DNA of 64,000 nt. Origin: Alphaproteobacteria bacterium (GTDB lineage Bacteria > Pseudomonadota > Alphaproteobacteria > UBA6615). The stretch covers positions 1-64,000 of the forward strand of contig JAJFIX010000045.1 of NCBI GenBank assembly GCA_021774575.1, given 5' to 3'. Every line of letters begins with the position of its first letter. The stretch's first letter is position 1. This document shows, piece after piece, positions 18,986 to 27,513 of this stretch. Position numbers and translations under genes: made by a program. The notes beneath the pieces are model-generated. The model searched no databases and was not told the DNA's origin. It worked only from the letters and a program-made list of their open reading frames with translations.

Positions 18986-19585
18986 ATGAAGAAATTCGCC
19001 GTACTCGCCATTGTTGTCATCGCCCTTGCCGGAGGCGGATATTTAGCCTTCGGTGACCGTATCTTAGGGTCCGGAGAGAGCGGATCCGTCAGCCAGGGAC
19101 CGGTACCCATATCCGGGTCGGTGCAGAACTTTACAGCTTTCGACGAGCCGGTGCCAGCTCCGCTGATCACTTTTGAAACCGAGAGCGGCGACGTCAAAAG
19201 TTTCGCCAACTTTCAGGGCGAATTGGTGCTGGTTAATTTCTGGGCGACCTTCTGCGGCCCCTGCATTCGCGAATTGCCGTCGATCGAAACTCTGGCCAAT
19301 GAATATAGCGACAAAGGGCTGACCGTTGCGTTGATGAGCCAAGACCATACCGGCTGGGAACAAATCAATGTTTTCCTTGACCGCTTGCATATTGCAACGC
19401 CGGGCAGTTTTCTCGACGTCGGCAAAAAGCTCGCCAATGAGCTTGGGGTCTCCAGCCTGCCCACCACCGCCCTCATCGACGCTCAAGGCAATATTCTCGG
19501 CGCCGTCTTCGGCCCCGCCGAGTGGGACACGCCGGAAGCCTATGAGCTTATCGACTATTATTTAGCAAAACCGGCTGCTGGTTAG
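18986..19585 (+). CDS. TlpA-family membrane-anchored thioredoxin-like protein
   Basis: Periplasmic thiol-disulfide reductase of the TlpA/ResA type, used for cytochrome c or copper-centre maturation in relatives. An N-terminal signal anchor (residues 4-22) is followed by the thioredoxin fold with the CxxC motif CGPC at residues 90-93 and the cis-proline region [13 protein letters not shown]. 199 residues. The start at MKKFAVLA gives the signal anchor; the frame is open upstream inside argH, but those codons overlap argH on the other strand. No clear ribosome site is visible in the 15-bp gap. TlpA beside argH is common in alphaproteobacteria. Confidence 0.9.
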   Translation: MKKFAVLAIVVIALAGGGYLAFGDRILGSGESGSVSQGPVPISGSVQNFTAFDEPVPAPLITFETESGDVKSFANFQGELVLVNFWATFCGPCIRELPSIETLANEYSDKGLTVALMSQDHTGWEQINVFLDRLHIATPGSFLDVGKKLANELGVSSLPTTALIDAQGNILGAVFGPAEWDTPEAYELIDYYLAKPAAG

Positions 19586-19612
19586 CTACTGGGGGCTAAG
19601 TATGGAGAGCCG

Positions 19613-20497
19613 CTATCGCGTCGGCGTCGGCGGCTCGACACTATAATCATAAAATCCTCGGCCCGACTTGCGGCCGAGCCAGCCAGCCTCAACATATTTG
19701 ACCAGCAGCGGACACGGACGATATTTCGGGTCGGACAACCCGTCATAGAGCACCTGCATGATCGAAAGGCAGGTGTCGAGCCCGATGAAATCGGCCAGGG
19801 CCAAGGGCCCCATCGGATGGTTTGCGCCGAGTTTTATGGCCGTATCGATGGCTTCGACGGTACCGATCCCCTCATACAAGGCATAGACCGCTTCATTGAC
19901 CATCGGCAACAGAATACGATTAACGATGAAGGCGGGGAAATCTTCCGAAACAGCGGCTTGCTTTCCCATTTTGTCGACAATAGCCGAAATGGCTTCAAAG
20001 GTATCGTCATCGGTCGCGAGGCCGCGAATAAGCTCGACGAGCTTCATCAGCGGCACCGGGTTCATAAAATGCATGCCGATGAATTTTTCCGGCCGGTCGG
20101 TCACCGAGGCCAGACGGGTGATCGATATCGACGATGTATTAGACGCAATCAGGGCGTCCTTTTTCAGCCCAACACACAGCGCCTTAAATATTTCGATTTT
20201 TACGTCGGGGTTTTCCGTCGCCGCCTCAATGACAAGATCGCAGTCATTCAAACCGGCCATTTCCGCCGCCGTTGTCACCCGGGCCAGGGCCTGCGCCTTC
20301 ACATCATCCGATATTTTTTCCCGCTTCACCTGGCGATCAAGATTGCTTTCTATGACGGCCATGCCTTTTTTCAGCTGCTCGGTGGAGGCATCCATCAGCA
20401 CAATGTCAAACCCGGATAGAGCGGCAACATGGGCAATGCCATTACCCATTTGACCGGCGCCAATAACGCCGATGGTCTTGATCTTTTCGGTACTCAT
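19613..20497 (-). CDS. 3-hydroxybutyryl-CoA dehydrogenase
   Basis: NAD(P)-dependent 3-hydroxyacyl-CoA dehydrogenase, interconverting acetoacetyl-CoA and 3-hydroxybutyryl-CoA in fatty-acid or butanoate and PHB metabolism. Rossmann motif GAGQMG at 13-18, the SNTSSISIT segment and the HFMNPVPLMKLVE catalytic histidine region are present. The C-terminal domain has FIVNRILLPMVNEA and KLGANHPMGPLALADFIG. Start at MSTEKIKTIG with AGGAT upstream. It lies 4 bp downstream of etfA, so it probably shares an operon with the electron-transfer flavoprotein. Confidence 0.94.
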   Translation of the reverse strand: MSTEKIKTIGVIGAGQMGNGIAHVAALSGFDIVLMDASTEQLKKGMAVIESNLDRQVKREKISDDVKAQALARVTTAAEMAGLNDCDLVIEAATENPDVKIEIFKALCVGLKKDALIASNTSSISITRLASVTDRPEKFIGMHFMNPVPLMKLVELIRGLATDDDTFEAISAIVDKMGKQAAVSEDFPAFIVNRILLPMVNEAVYALYEGIGTVEAIDTAIKLGANHPMGPLALADFIGLDTCLSIMQVLYDGLSDPKYRPCPLLVKYVEAGWLGRKSGRGFYDYSVEPPTPTR

Positions 20498-20501
20498 AAG
20501 T

Positions 20502-21461
20502 TTATCCTGCTTCTTCCAGTGCCGCCGCCAACTCCGGCAGCGCATCAAATAAATCAGCCACCAGGCCGTAATCGGCGACCGTGAAGATCGGTGCCTCCTC
20601 GTCCTTATTGATAGCCACAATAACTTTGCTGTCCTTCATCCCAGCCAAATGCTGGATGGCGCCGGAAATTCCAACGGCGATATAAAGGTCCGGCGCAACG
20701 ATTTTTCCTGTTTGACCAACTTGCCAGTCATTGGGCACGAACCCGGCGTCAACCGCGGCCCGGGAGGCTCCCATCGCCGCCCCGAGGCAGTCAGCAATCG
20801 GCTCAATCAGGTTGAAGTTTTCAGCCGATCCCATACCCCGACCGCCGGAAATTACAATCGACGCCGATGTCAGATCCGGGCGCTCGCTTGCCGAAATCTT
20901 GGCTTCAATGAATTGCGTCAGGCCCGCACCCGGCCCTGGCGTATAAGATAGAGTTTCGATGGAGGCCTGGGACGCCGCCTCCCCAACCCCATCAAAGGCG
21001 GTTGTGCGCACAGTCATCACTTTAATCGGGTCGGCGGTCTCAACAGTTGCCAATGCATTGCCGGCATATATCGGACGCACAAACTGATTGGAGGCAAGAA
21101 CATCAACAATTTCCGAGATTTGCTGCATATCGGCCAGCGCGGCGATGCGGGGTGCTACGTTTTTGCCCGACGTCGTGGCAGGCGCCATCACATACTCATA
21201 ATCCTGGATCAGCCCCATAACGAGGTCGGCAAGCGGTTCGGCCAACCCATGCTCCAATGCCGCATCATCGACGAGCAAGACCTTGGCAACGCCGTCCAGG
21301 CTAGCAGCCTCCTGGGCCACACCATCACAGCCATGTCCAGCGACAAGCATTGTTATATCACCGCCACCATGACCCGAAATCGCTGCTGCAGCCGCCACTG
21401 TACTGGCGCTGGCGGGCTTCAAATTATGATTGTCATGTTCGGCGAGAACGAGGATGCTCAC
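20502..21461 (-). CDS. etfA: Electron transfer flavoprotein alpha subunit
   Basis: FAD-binding subunit of ETF, which carries electrons from acyl-CoA dehydrogenases to ETF-ubiquinone oxidoreductase. The C-terminal FAD domain carries [35 protein letters not shown] and the ending [12 protein letters not shown]. The length of 319 residues is normal. It follows etfB after 12 bp and precedes the dehydrogenase. Confidence 0.96.
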   Translation of the reverse strand: MSILVLAEHDNHNLKPASASTVAAAAAISGHGGGDITMLVAGHGCDGVAQEAASLDGVAKVLLVDDAALEHGLAEPLADLVMGLIQDYEYVMAPATTSGKNVAPRIAALADMQQISEIVDVLASNQFVRPIYAGNALATVETADPIKVMTVRTTAFDGVGEAASQASIETLSYTPGPGAGLTQFIEAKISASERPDLTSASIVISGGRGMGSAENFNLIEPIADCLGAAMGASRAAVDAGFVPNDWQVGQTGKIVAPDLYIAVGISGAIQHLAGMKDSKVIVAINKDEEAPIFTVADYGLVADLFDALPELAAALEEAG

Positions 21462-21473
21462 TGCCCTAACCCC

Positions 21474-22223
21474 CTATATCACTTTGGCTTCATTGCGCAA
21501 TTTGTCGACTAAGTCCGCCACTGTTTCGACAATGACCCCCGCTTGGCGCTGCGGCGGTTCGCTAACCCCAAGCACCGTCAGCCTCGGCGCAGCGTCAACA
21601 CCCAGTTCCGCCGGGGTCAAGACATCGATCTGTTTTCTCTTCGCCTTCATGATATTGGGCAGAGAAGCATAGCGCGGTTCATTAAGGCGCAAATCCACGG
21701 TAATCACGCAAGGCTTGCCAAGTTGCAGGACTTCAAGCCCCTCATCAACTTCGCGGGTGACCTTGATCCCATCGTCGACAAATTCAATGGCCGAAACAAA
21801 AGTCGCTTGGGCCCAGCCGAGCAGGGCCGACACCATTTGACCGGTCTGAACCGCATCGTCATCAATGGCCTGTTTGCCGAGCAGCACCAGTCCAGGCCGC
21901 TCGCGGTCGCACACCGCCTTTAAAAGTTTGGCCACGGCCAGTGGCTCGGGCGCCACATCCATTTCAATATGGATCCCCCGGTCGGCGCCCATGGCCAGGG
22001 CCGTACGGATGGTCTCTTGGGACTGTTTAGGGCCGATCGATACAGCAATGAGTTCTTCGGCCGTTCCAGCCTCGCGCAGGCGCACAGCTTCTTCGACGGC
22101 AATTTCATCGAACGGGTTCATCGACATTTTAACATTGTCGGTCTCGACACCCGTCCCGTCGGCCTTCACGCGAACATTCACATTGGCGTCGATAACCCGT
22201 TTGACCGGAACCAGAATTTTCAT
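21474..22223 (-). CDS. etfB: Electron transfer flavoprotein beta subunit
   Basis: AMP-binding beta subunit pairing with EtfA. Starts [19 protein letters not shown] and holds the [16 protein letters not shown] segment, the recognition-loop region [21 protein letters not shown] split by conserved residues, and [16 protein letters not shown]. 249 residues, normal. First gene of the etfB-etfA-dehydrogenase operon. Confidence 0.97.
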   Translation of the reverse strand: MKILVPVKRVIDANVNVRVKADGTGVETDNVKMSMNPFDEIAVEEAVRLREAGTAEELIAVSIGPKQSQETIRTALAMGADRGIHIEMDVAPEPLAVAKLLKAVCDRERPGLVLLGKQAIDDDAVQTGQMVSALLGWAQATFVSAIEFVDDGIKVTREVDEGLEVLQLGKPCVITVDLRLNEPRYASLPNIMKAKRKQIDVLTPAELGVDAAPRLTVLGVSEPPQRQAGVIVETVADLVDKLRNEAKVI

Positions 22224-22344
22224 GGACCCACCGCCACTAACCTATTGAAATTATGCATAAAGCACCGCACTGCCCCTTTATGCTGCAGCGCATCATATGC
22301 CTCATCGGAACGGTCTGAGTCAAATATTCGATTGCGCCCGTCTT

Positions 22345-22941
22345 TCAGCTCTCGCCACGATTTTTTCCAGGCACCCATAAGACGTCGCCAGGCCCTTGGG
22401 CGACAGACGGGTCATTGGCCCAGCGAGCCGCTACAAAGAGATAATCCGACAGGCGATTGAGGTAGTGGATAATCGTTTGGTTTACGTCTTCTCGGGCCGC
22501 CAGGGCGACGACCAGCCGTTCGGCCCGGCGCACCTGGGTGCGCGCCAAATGCAGATAGGCGCTAGCCGGACTGCCGCCGGGCAACACAAAGGAGGTCAAC
22601 GGCGCCAGGTCGCCATTGAGCCGGTCAATCTCGTGTTCCAATCTAGTGACCTGCTCGCCGGTCACACTCAGCCTGTTTTTGCCGTCATTGCCGACTGGCG
22701 TCGCCAAATCGCCGCCAAGATCGAACAGGTCGTTTTGAATATCTGCAAGTCGACCATCGAGATCGGTCAACACCATCTCGACACTTGTATGCAGGCGGAC
22801 CAGCGCAATGGTGCTATTGGCCTCATCGACAGCGCCAAAGGCATCCACCCGCAAGTCGGATTTCGCCACCCGCGTCCCATCGGCCAACGACGTCTCGCCT
22901 CCATCGCCGCCACGGGTGTAGATGCGCGTCAGAGAAACCAT
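22345..22941 (-). CDS. PduO-type cob(I)alamin adenosyltransferase
   Basis: Transfers the adenosyl group of ATP to corrinoid to make adenosylcobalamin. The N-terminal ATP-binding motif YTRGGDGGETSLADG is conserved, with VDEANS, the RAERLVVAL helix and NRLSDYLFVAARW near the C-terminus. Start at MVSLTRIYTRGG; the frame is open 17 codons further upstream but overlaps the small membrane gene. 198 residues, the normal size. It is coupled to the membrane protein, a pairing common in alphaproteobacteria. Confidence 0.93.
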   Translation of the reverse strand: MVSLTRIYTRGGDGGETSLADGTRVAKSDLRVDAFGAVDEANSTIALVRLHTSVEMVLTDLDGRLADIQNDLFDLGGDLATPVGNDGKNRLSVTGEQVTRLEHEIDRLNGDLAPLTSFVLPGGSPASAYLHLARTQVRRAERLVVALAAREDVNQTIIHYLNRLSDYLFVAARWANDPSVAQGPGDVLWVPGKNRGES

Positions 22942-22942
22942 G

Positions 22943-23149
22943 TTAGGCCGCTCGGGAAAGCGCAGTTGCGACCAGCAGCACAACGGCGGCAAGCTGCAAA
23001 CCGATCCGAATACGCATCAGCCTATGGCCCTGCCGACGGTTAAAATCACCGCCCCGCCCCATCGAGAAAATGCCAATTAATAAAGTAAGTACAATCCCGG
23101 CAATCGCAGCGAAGGCGCCAAATAGGAAAATATTGCTCAAGAGTTCCAT
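22943..23149 (-). CDS. Twin-transmembrane protein, HIG1-like
   Basis: 68-residue protein with two membrane helices, IFLFGAFAAIAGIVLTLLIG and IGLQLAAVVLLVATAL, joined by a basic loop (GGDFNRRQGHRLMRIR). This is the HIG1-domain layout, linked to respiratory complex assembly in eukaryotes and of unclear role in bacteria. The start methionine of MELLSN begins directly before the first helix. The stop lies 1 bp from the adenosyltransferase start. Confidence 0.82.
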   Translation of the reverse strand: MELLSNIFLFGAFAAIAGIVLTLLIGIFSMGRGGDFNRRQGHRLMRIRIGLQLAAVVLLVATALSRAA

Positions 23150-23195
23150 GGATCGATTAAAACACGAAATCGGCGGCAAAGGCGAGCCACTAGCT

Positions 23196-24098
23196 TCAAA
23201 TAGGCGCCGCGTCAGCCGCCAACTCCGCGACTGTTTCGCGGACCCATCCAGGGCTTTTACCCCCCTCGCGCAAATCTGCAAGACTTACGGAGGACAGGCG
23301 TTTTGCCAACCGGTTCCCATCCTGGTCGCGCAAAATCGGGTGGTGATGCCAGTCGGGAACGGGCAGATCGAGCAAGGCTTGCAACAGCCGGTGAATATGG
23401 CTCGCTGGCAATAAGTCGGCGCCCCGCGTCACCAGGCTCACCCCTTGCGCGGCATCATCGATTGTCACTGCCAGGTGATAGCTCACCGGAACATCTTTTC
23501 GCGCGATGACAATGTCGCCGAATATATCGGCGCGCATAGCCTGCGGGCCTTCACGACGATCCCGCCAACTGATCTCGCCGGCCATCGACATGGCCTGTGA
23601 AATAGCCCGGGCCATATTCAAGCGAAGGGCAAAGGGATCCCCGGCGGCGATGCGCGACGCTCTGGCCTCCTTGCCCAACTCGCGGCAGGTACCGGGATAA
23701 ATGGGTCCGTCGGGGCCGCTCACGGATAAATGCGGCGCCTGCCCGATCGCCGCAATTTCGGCACGGATCATTTTGCGGGTACAAAAACATGGGTAGAGCA
23801 GACCGGCAGCGTCCAATCGGTCGAGTGCCGCACGATAATGAGGCAGGCGCGCCGATTGCCGCCAGACCGGCTGCTCCCAACTCAGTCCGAGCCAAGCCAG
23901 GTCTTCACATATGGCCGCCTCATGTTCGGGGCGGCTCCGACCGGTATCGATATCTTCTATTCGCAGCAAGAAACGCCCACCGCTTTTTCGGGCCAATCGC
24001 TCGGCAAAAAGCGCTGAATAAGCGTGACCGAGATGCAGGCGGCCGGTCGGGCTCGGTGCAAACCGTGTCGTCTCGGGTTTCATTTCGCTTTCAGTCAT
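23196..24098 (-). CDS. gluQ: Glutamyl-Q tRNA(Asp) synthetase
   Basis: Attaches glutamate to the queuosine at position 34 of tRNA-Asp. It is a class I synthetase catalytic core without an anticodon-binding domain, matching the length of 300 residues. ATP-binding motif RFAPSPTGRLHLGHAYSAL includes HLGH at 22-25. A zinc site is visible as CFC followed by YPGTC, and a KLSSVS-like loop appears as RLAKRLSSVSL. Start at MTESEMKPET; a methionine five residues later is equally possible. Confidence 0.93.
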   Translation of the reverse strand: MTESEMKPETTRFAPSPTGRLHLGHAYSALFAERLARKSGGRFLLRIEDIDTGRSRPEHEAAICEDLAWLGLSWEQPVWRQSARLPHYRAALDRLDAAGLLYPCFCTRKMIRAEIAAIGQAPHLSVSGPDGPIYPGTCRELGKEARASRIAAGDPFALRLNMARAISQAMSMAGEISWRDRREGPQAMRADIFGDIVIARKDVPVSYHLAVTIDDAAQGVSLVTRGADLLPASHIHRLLQALLDLPVPDWHHHPILRDQDGNRLAKRLSSVSLADLREGGKSPGWVRETVAELAADAAPI

Positions 24099-24163
24099 GC
24101 TGGCGCATAAAATATGGCACACTCCAACCTCACTTTCTCGATGAAAAGGTATAATTGGCTGCC

Positions 24164-24787
24164 ATGACCACGATCAAGACCCGCGCGGCACTTGAATCCA
24201 GTCTCGACGCATTGGGGCGGATCGATCCCGCCATGAAAAAACTGTGGCGCAAGACCGGAACGCCTAATTTGCGCCGCCGAAAACCCGGTTTTGAAACGCT
24301 CATGCGGGTCATTGTCGGCCAACAAATATCGGTTAAGGCGGCGGCGTCTATCTGGCTGCGATTGACCGAGACGTGCCAACCATTTAACGAAGCAACCGTA
24401 CTCGCTGCGGGCGACGAAAAATTGCGCGCCGCTGGCCTCAGCCGGGCCAAAACGGCCTATGCGCAATCACTTGCCGAAGCGCTTACTGAACGTCGTGTCG
24501 TACTGAGGCGCGTTCACCGAATGCCCGACGATGAGGCAATCGACACCCTCGTCGACTTAAAAGGGATCGGGCGTTGGAGCGCAGAATGTTATCTGCTGTT
24601 TGCCCTTGGACGCACCGACTTGTTTCCCGCCGCCGACCTCGCCCTTGCCAACGCTTATCAGCTCTGGCAAGGACATGACGCACGATTGAAGGAACCCGCG
24701 CTGCGTACTATAGCAGAGACTTGGCAACCCCAGCGCAGTGCGGCGGCACGATTGCTCTGGCACGCATATGGATTAGATGTTTTTTAG
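24164..24787 (+). CDS. DNA-3-methyladenine glycosylase, AlkA/HhH-GPD family
   Basis: Base-excision repair enzyme removing alkylated purines. The HhH-GPD core has VGQQISVKAAASIW (50-63), the helix-hairpin-helix LKGIGRWSA (132-140) and a catalytic aspartate in PAADLAL (about 158). At 207 residues it lacks the N-terminal domain of E. coli AlkA, as in many alphaproteobacterial homologues. ATG at 24164 chosen; a TTG three codons earlier has a better spaced purine stretch. It starts a plus-strand run glycosylase-esterase-HNH, diverging from gluQ. Confidence 0.9.
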   Translation: MTTIKTRAALESSLDALGRIDPAMKKLWRKTGTPNLRRRKPGFETLMRVIVGQQISVKAAASIWLRLTETCQPFNEATVLAAGDEKLRAAGLSRAKTAYAQSLAEALTERRVVLRRVHRMPDDEAIDTLVDLKGIGRWSAECYLLFALGRTDLFPAADLALANAYQLWQGHDARLKEPALRTIAETWQPQRSAAARLLWHAYGLDVF

Positions 24788-24796
24788 GATAACATT

Positions 24797-25459
24797 ATGA
24801 CCTTAATTTCCGGGCCGCAGCGCCCACCGGAAAACGGCGCCGCCCCCGCAAAACTCGTCGTATTTTTGCACGGGCTGGGGGCCGACGGTAATGATTTGAT
24901 CGATATTTCCGCCTATTGGACCAGTCTTTTGCCAGACACGCTCTTTGCCTCACCCGACGCCCCTCAACCTTGCGATATGGCACCGATGGGGCGCCAATGG
25001 TTCAGTCTGATCGACCGATCAACCGCCGCCATGTCCCAAGGGGCGGACGCAGCGCTGCCGATACTCAACCAATTCCTCGATGATTTGCTCAGCCAACATG
25101 ACCTCAAAGACGAGGCAATGGCCCTTGTCGGGTTTTCCCAAGGTGGCATGATGGCTTTGCATGCAGGACTGAGGCGTCCGACGGCTTGCGCCGGGATTGC
25201 CTGCTTTTCGGGGCTTCTTATCGATGCGGTGCGACTGAAGGACGAAGCCCGCGCCCGCCCACCCGTTCTGCTGGTGCATGGTGACGCCGACGAGGTCGTG
25301 CCGGCAGCGTCCATGCCCGTTTCAGAGCAGGCCTTGATCGCGGCTGGAATTCCCGTCGATAGCCACCTTTGCCCCGGTCTGGGGCACGGTATCGACGGGG
25401 TCGGCATCGAACTGGGAGGCGCTTTCTTGCAAAGGGTATTGCGCAGAGCGACAGCCTGA
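24797..25459 (+). CDS. Phospholipase/carboxylesterase family alpha/beta hydrolase
   Basis: Cytosolic serine hydrolase of the acyl-protein thioesterase/carboxylesterase type. The oxyanion region is FLHGLGADGND. Ser114 lies in GFSQGG, the likely acid is Asp165 in HGDADEVVP, and His197 lies in GLGHGID, a complete catalytic triad. 220 residues, family length. Substrate not predictable. It begins 9 bp after the glycosylase gene. Confidence 0.92.
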   Translation: MTLISGPQRPPENGAAPAKLVVFLHGLGADGNDLIDISAYWTSLLPDTLFASPDAPQPCDMAPMGRQWFSLIDRSTAAMSQGADAALPILNQFLDDLLSQHDLKDEAMALVGFSQGGMMALHAGLRRPTACAGIACFSGLLIDAVRLKDEARARPPVLLVHGDADEVVPAASMPVSEQALIAAGIPVDSHLCPGLGHGIDGVGIELGGAFLQRVLRRATA

Positions 25460-25564
25460 CCGGCACAATTTTTTTGCGTCTCAACCGAAACCACCCTAAC
25501 ATGCCCAGCGTTTGAGACCGTTATCGCGTATTCACTCCAGGTATTGAGTTCAGGAGTTGAGTTA

Positions 25565-26128
25565 ATGCAAGCGAGCCTTGAAAGTTGCCCGGCCCTGGTG
25601 CTCAATGCCGACTTCCGGCCATTGAGCTATTTTCCCTTGTCCATTTGGCCGTGGTACGAGGCGGTCAAGGGCGCGCTTTCGGGGCGGGTAAATACGGTTG
25701 AAACCTATGATCGTACGGTGCACAGCCCAAGCATTGAACTGCAATTGCCCAGTGTCATATCCCTACGAGAATATGTCCGCCCGGCGCCTCGGCTGGCTTT
25801 CACTCGGTTTAACGTGTTCCTGCGTGATCGGTTTAGCTGCCAATATTGCAATATCCGCTTCCCGGTCGCCGAGCTAACCTTCGACCACGTGGTCCCGCGT
25901 AGCCGTGGCGGGGGAACCAATTGGGAAAATGTTGTTGCTGCCTGTGGCCAGCACAATCTGCAAAAAGGTAGCAAGACCCCCGAGGAGGCTGGATTGCACC
26001 TGACCCGGATCCCACGCAGACCGAGTAGTTGGGAATTGCAGCAGAACGGCCGCGCCTTCCCACCCAACTATCTGCATGAAAGCTGGGGCGATTATCTATA
26101 TTGGGATAGCGAGCTTGAGGCCTGCTAA
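25565..26128 (+). CDS. HNH endonuclease
   Basis: HNH nuclease of the kind conserved as a single copy in alphaproteobacteria; cellular role unknown, so it should not be taken for a homing enzyme. The N-terminal part includes LNADFRPLSYFPLS, and the zinc-supported HNH core carries CQYC (92-95), TFDHVVPRSRGG with His108, NWENVVAACGQHN with Cys127, His130 and Asn131. The start ATG at 25565 fits the conserved N-terminus and lies near a GGAG stretch. 4 bp overlap with coq7 on the opposite strand at the stops. Confidence 0.9.
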   Translation: MQASLESCPALVLNADFRPLSYFPLSIWPWYEAVKGALSGRVNTVETYDRTVHSPSIELQLPSVISLREYVRPAPRLAFTRFNVFLRDRFSCQYCNIRFPVAELTFDHVVPRSRGGGTNWENVVAACGQHNLQKGSKTPEEAGLHLTRIPRRPSSWELQQNGRAFPPNYLHESWGDYLYWDSELEAC

Positions 26129-26727
26129 AATCGGGTTGAGAGCCAGATGGCAGCCCGTGACCCCGCCTTAACAAAATTGGTCAGCGCATCATGGGCCGGG
26201 GCTTGCGCCGCCCCACCGGCAATGCCGGTGTCGCGATGCTCAAGTTCCTCCAGCCGGAATTCCTCGATTGTTTGCTTGAGCTCTACTTCGGTCTCATCGA
26301 GCCGTTCATTTTGATCACGGTAATGCTCGTCGATCACTTCTTCGACGGCGACGGTGCACGCCATCGCCGCCTTTTCGCCAAGCAGCGCCGTAGCAGCCCC
26401 GAGGGCGAAGCCGGCAACATGCCAGACCGGCGATAAAATCGTCGGCCGCACGCCGCGTTCAACAATCAAATCCTCAAACCGCGCCAAATGCCGTTGTTCA
26501 GCCTCGGCCATCTCACGTATTTTTGCCCCCACGGGACGATCACCGAGGACAGCTAGCTGGCCCTGGTAAATTCGCACGGCGCCATATTCACCCGCATGGT
26601 CGACGCGAACAATCTCGTCAATGAGGCGTTCGCGATCCGGGTCCCCTGGCAAGGGTCGGGGCCGCTGGGAGGAGCTGCGGCTAGAACTGGGGTGACGAGA
26701 CGCGCTCGCTGGCTTTTCATCAGTCAT
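26125..26727 (-). CDS. coq7: 5-demethoxyubiquinone hydroxylase Coq7 (first copy)
   Basis: Di-iron hydroxylase of ubiquinone synthesis, membrane-associated. Iron ligands are visible as the Glu of DHAGEYGAVRIY, Glu and His of AEAEQRH, Glu of VAVEEVIDEHY, and Glu and His of LEELEHRD. The length of 200 residues is normal. The N-terminus is serine- and proline-rich. A second paralogue lies at 36656-37213 on the other side of the mobile element. Confidence 0.95.
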   Translation of the reverse strand: MTDEKPASASRHPSSSRSSSQRPRPLPGDPDRERLIDEIVRVDHAGEYGAVRIYQGQLAVLGDRPVGAKIREMAEAEQRHLARFEDLIVERGVRPTILSPVWHVAGFALGAATALLGEKAAMACTVAVEEVIDEHYRDQNERLDETEVELKQTIEEFRLEELEHRDTGIAGGAAQAPAHDALTNFVKAGSRAAIWLSTRF

Positions 26728-26736
26728 GAAATGATC

Positions 26737-27318
26737 TTACAGCACAAACCCAACAAGAACGAACCCACCAATAAGCGCAATACAAAAAAGCAACGTCACC
26801 AAACCTAACCGCCGCTCAATAAAATGGCGGATTGGCGGTCCAAAATACCATAGCAGCGCCGCAACCAGAAAAAAGCGGACCGCCCGTGAGCCAAGGGAGG
26901 CCAAACCGAAAACCCAAGGATTAAGCTCCGTTGCGCCGCTGGTAATGGTGATGACTTTGTAAGGAAATGGCGTTACCCCAAAAAAGGCAACGATCCAGGC
27001 GCCGCTTTCATTATAGGCTGCGGCAAATTCGTCGAATTGATGCCCGTATCCATAAAGTTCGAGCACCGGGCGCCCCACCGTTTCAAAAAACCCATAACCG
27101 ATCCCATAACCAGCAAAGCCACCGGCGACAGAGGCTAGTGTACAGACCATCGCCAATCGCCACGCCCTAGCGCGCACCGCCAAGATCATCGGTATCAACA
27201 TGACATCCGGCGGAATTGGAAAAAGCGAGCTCTCGACAAAAGCGACCAGCGCCAACGCCCAAATAGCGTGGCGCGACGCGGCCATTTTTAACGTCCAATC
27301 ATAAAGTCGCCGCAGCAC
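26737..27318 (-). CDS. YqaA/DedA-like (SNARE-associated) membrane protein
   Basis: Inner-membrane protein of the VTT/DedA superfamily, relatives of which move polyprenyl phosphates or phospholipids. Helices include HAIWALALVAFVESSLFPIP with the ESSLFPIPPDVMLIPM reentrant motif, a glycine-rich GGFAGYGIGYGFFETVGRP segment and PFPYKVITITSG. GTG at 27318 gives a 193-residue protein, normal for YqaA; the frame is open 20 codons upstream. 9 bp separate it from coq7. Confidence 0.87.
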   Translation of the reverse strand: MLRRLYDWTLKMAASRHAIWALALVAFVESSLFPIPPDVMLIPMILAVRARAWRLAMVCTLASVAGGFAGYGIGYGFFETVGRPVLELYGYGHQFDEFAAAYNESGAWIVAFFGVTPFPYKVITITSGATELNPWVFGLASLGSRAVRFFLVAALLWYFGPPIRHFIERRLGLVTLLFCIALIGGFVLVGFVL

Positions 27319-27426
27319 TTCCAACCTCCAAAAACATCGAACAGGCCCGGAAATACAGGGCTTAAAAACGAACCGCAAGAGACACTAGCACTTTTCGAAC
27401 TTATGACTATATTGTGCGGCGAAAGT

Positions 27427-27513
27427 GCGGGTGTGGCGGAACTGGTAGACGCGCCAGACTCAAAATCTGGTTCTCGCAAGGGAGTGGGGGTTCGATTCCC
27501 TCCACCCGCACCA
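27427..27513 (+). tRNA. tRNA-Leu (anticodon CAA)
   Basis: 87-nt cloverleaf. Acceptor stem GCGGGTG pairs with CACCCGC; the anticodon stem CCAGA/TCTGG encloses the loop CTCAAAA with anticodon CAA. A long class II variable arm is present, the T arm contains GGTTCGATTCC, and CCA is encoded at 27511-27513. Its 3' half is overlapped by the antisense end of a serine recombinase gene, marking it as the attachment site of the adjacent element. Confidence 0.97.

Noticed and set aside
25565-26128. HNH gene as a homing or defence nuclease
   Set aside because: It fits a single-copy alphaproteobacterial HNH family in a core gene run and shows no mobile context of its own.
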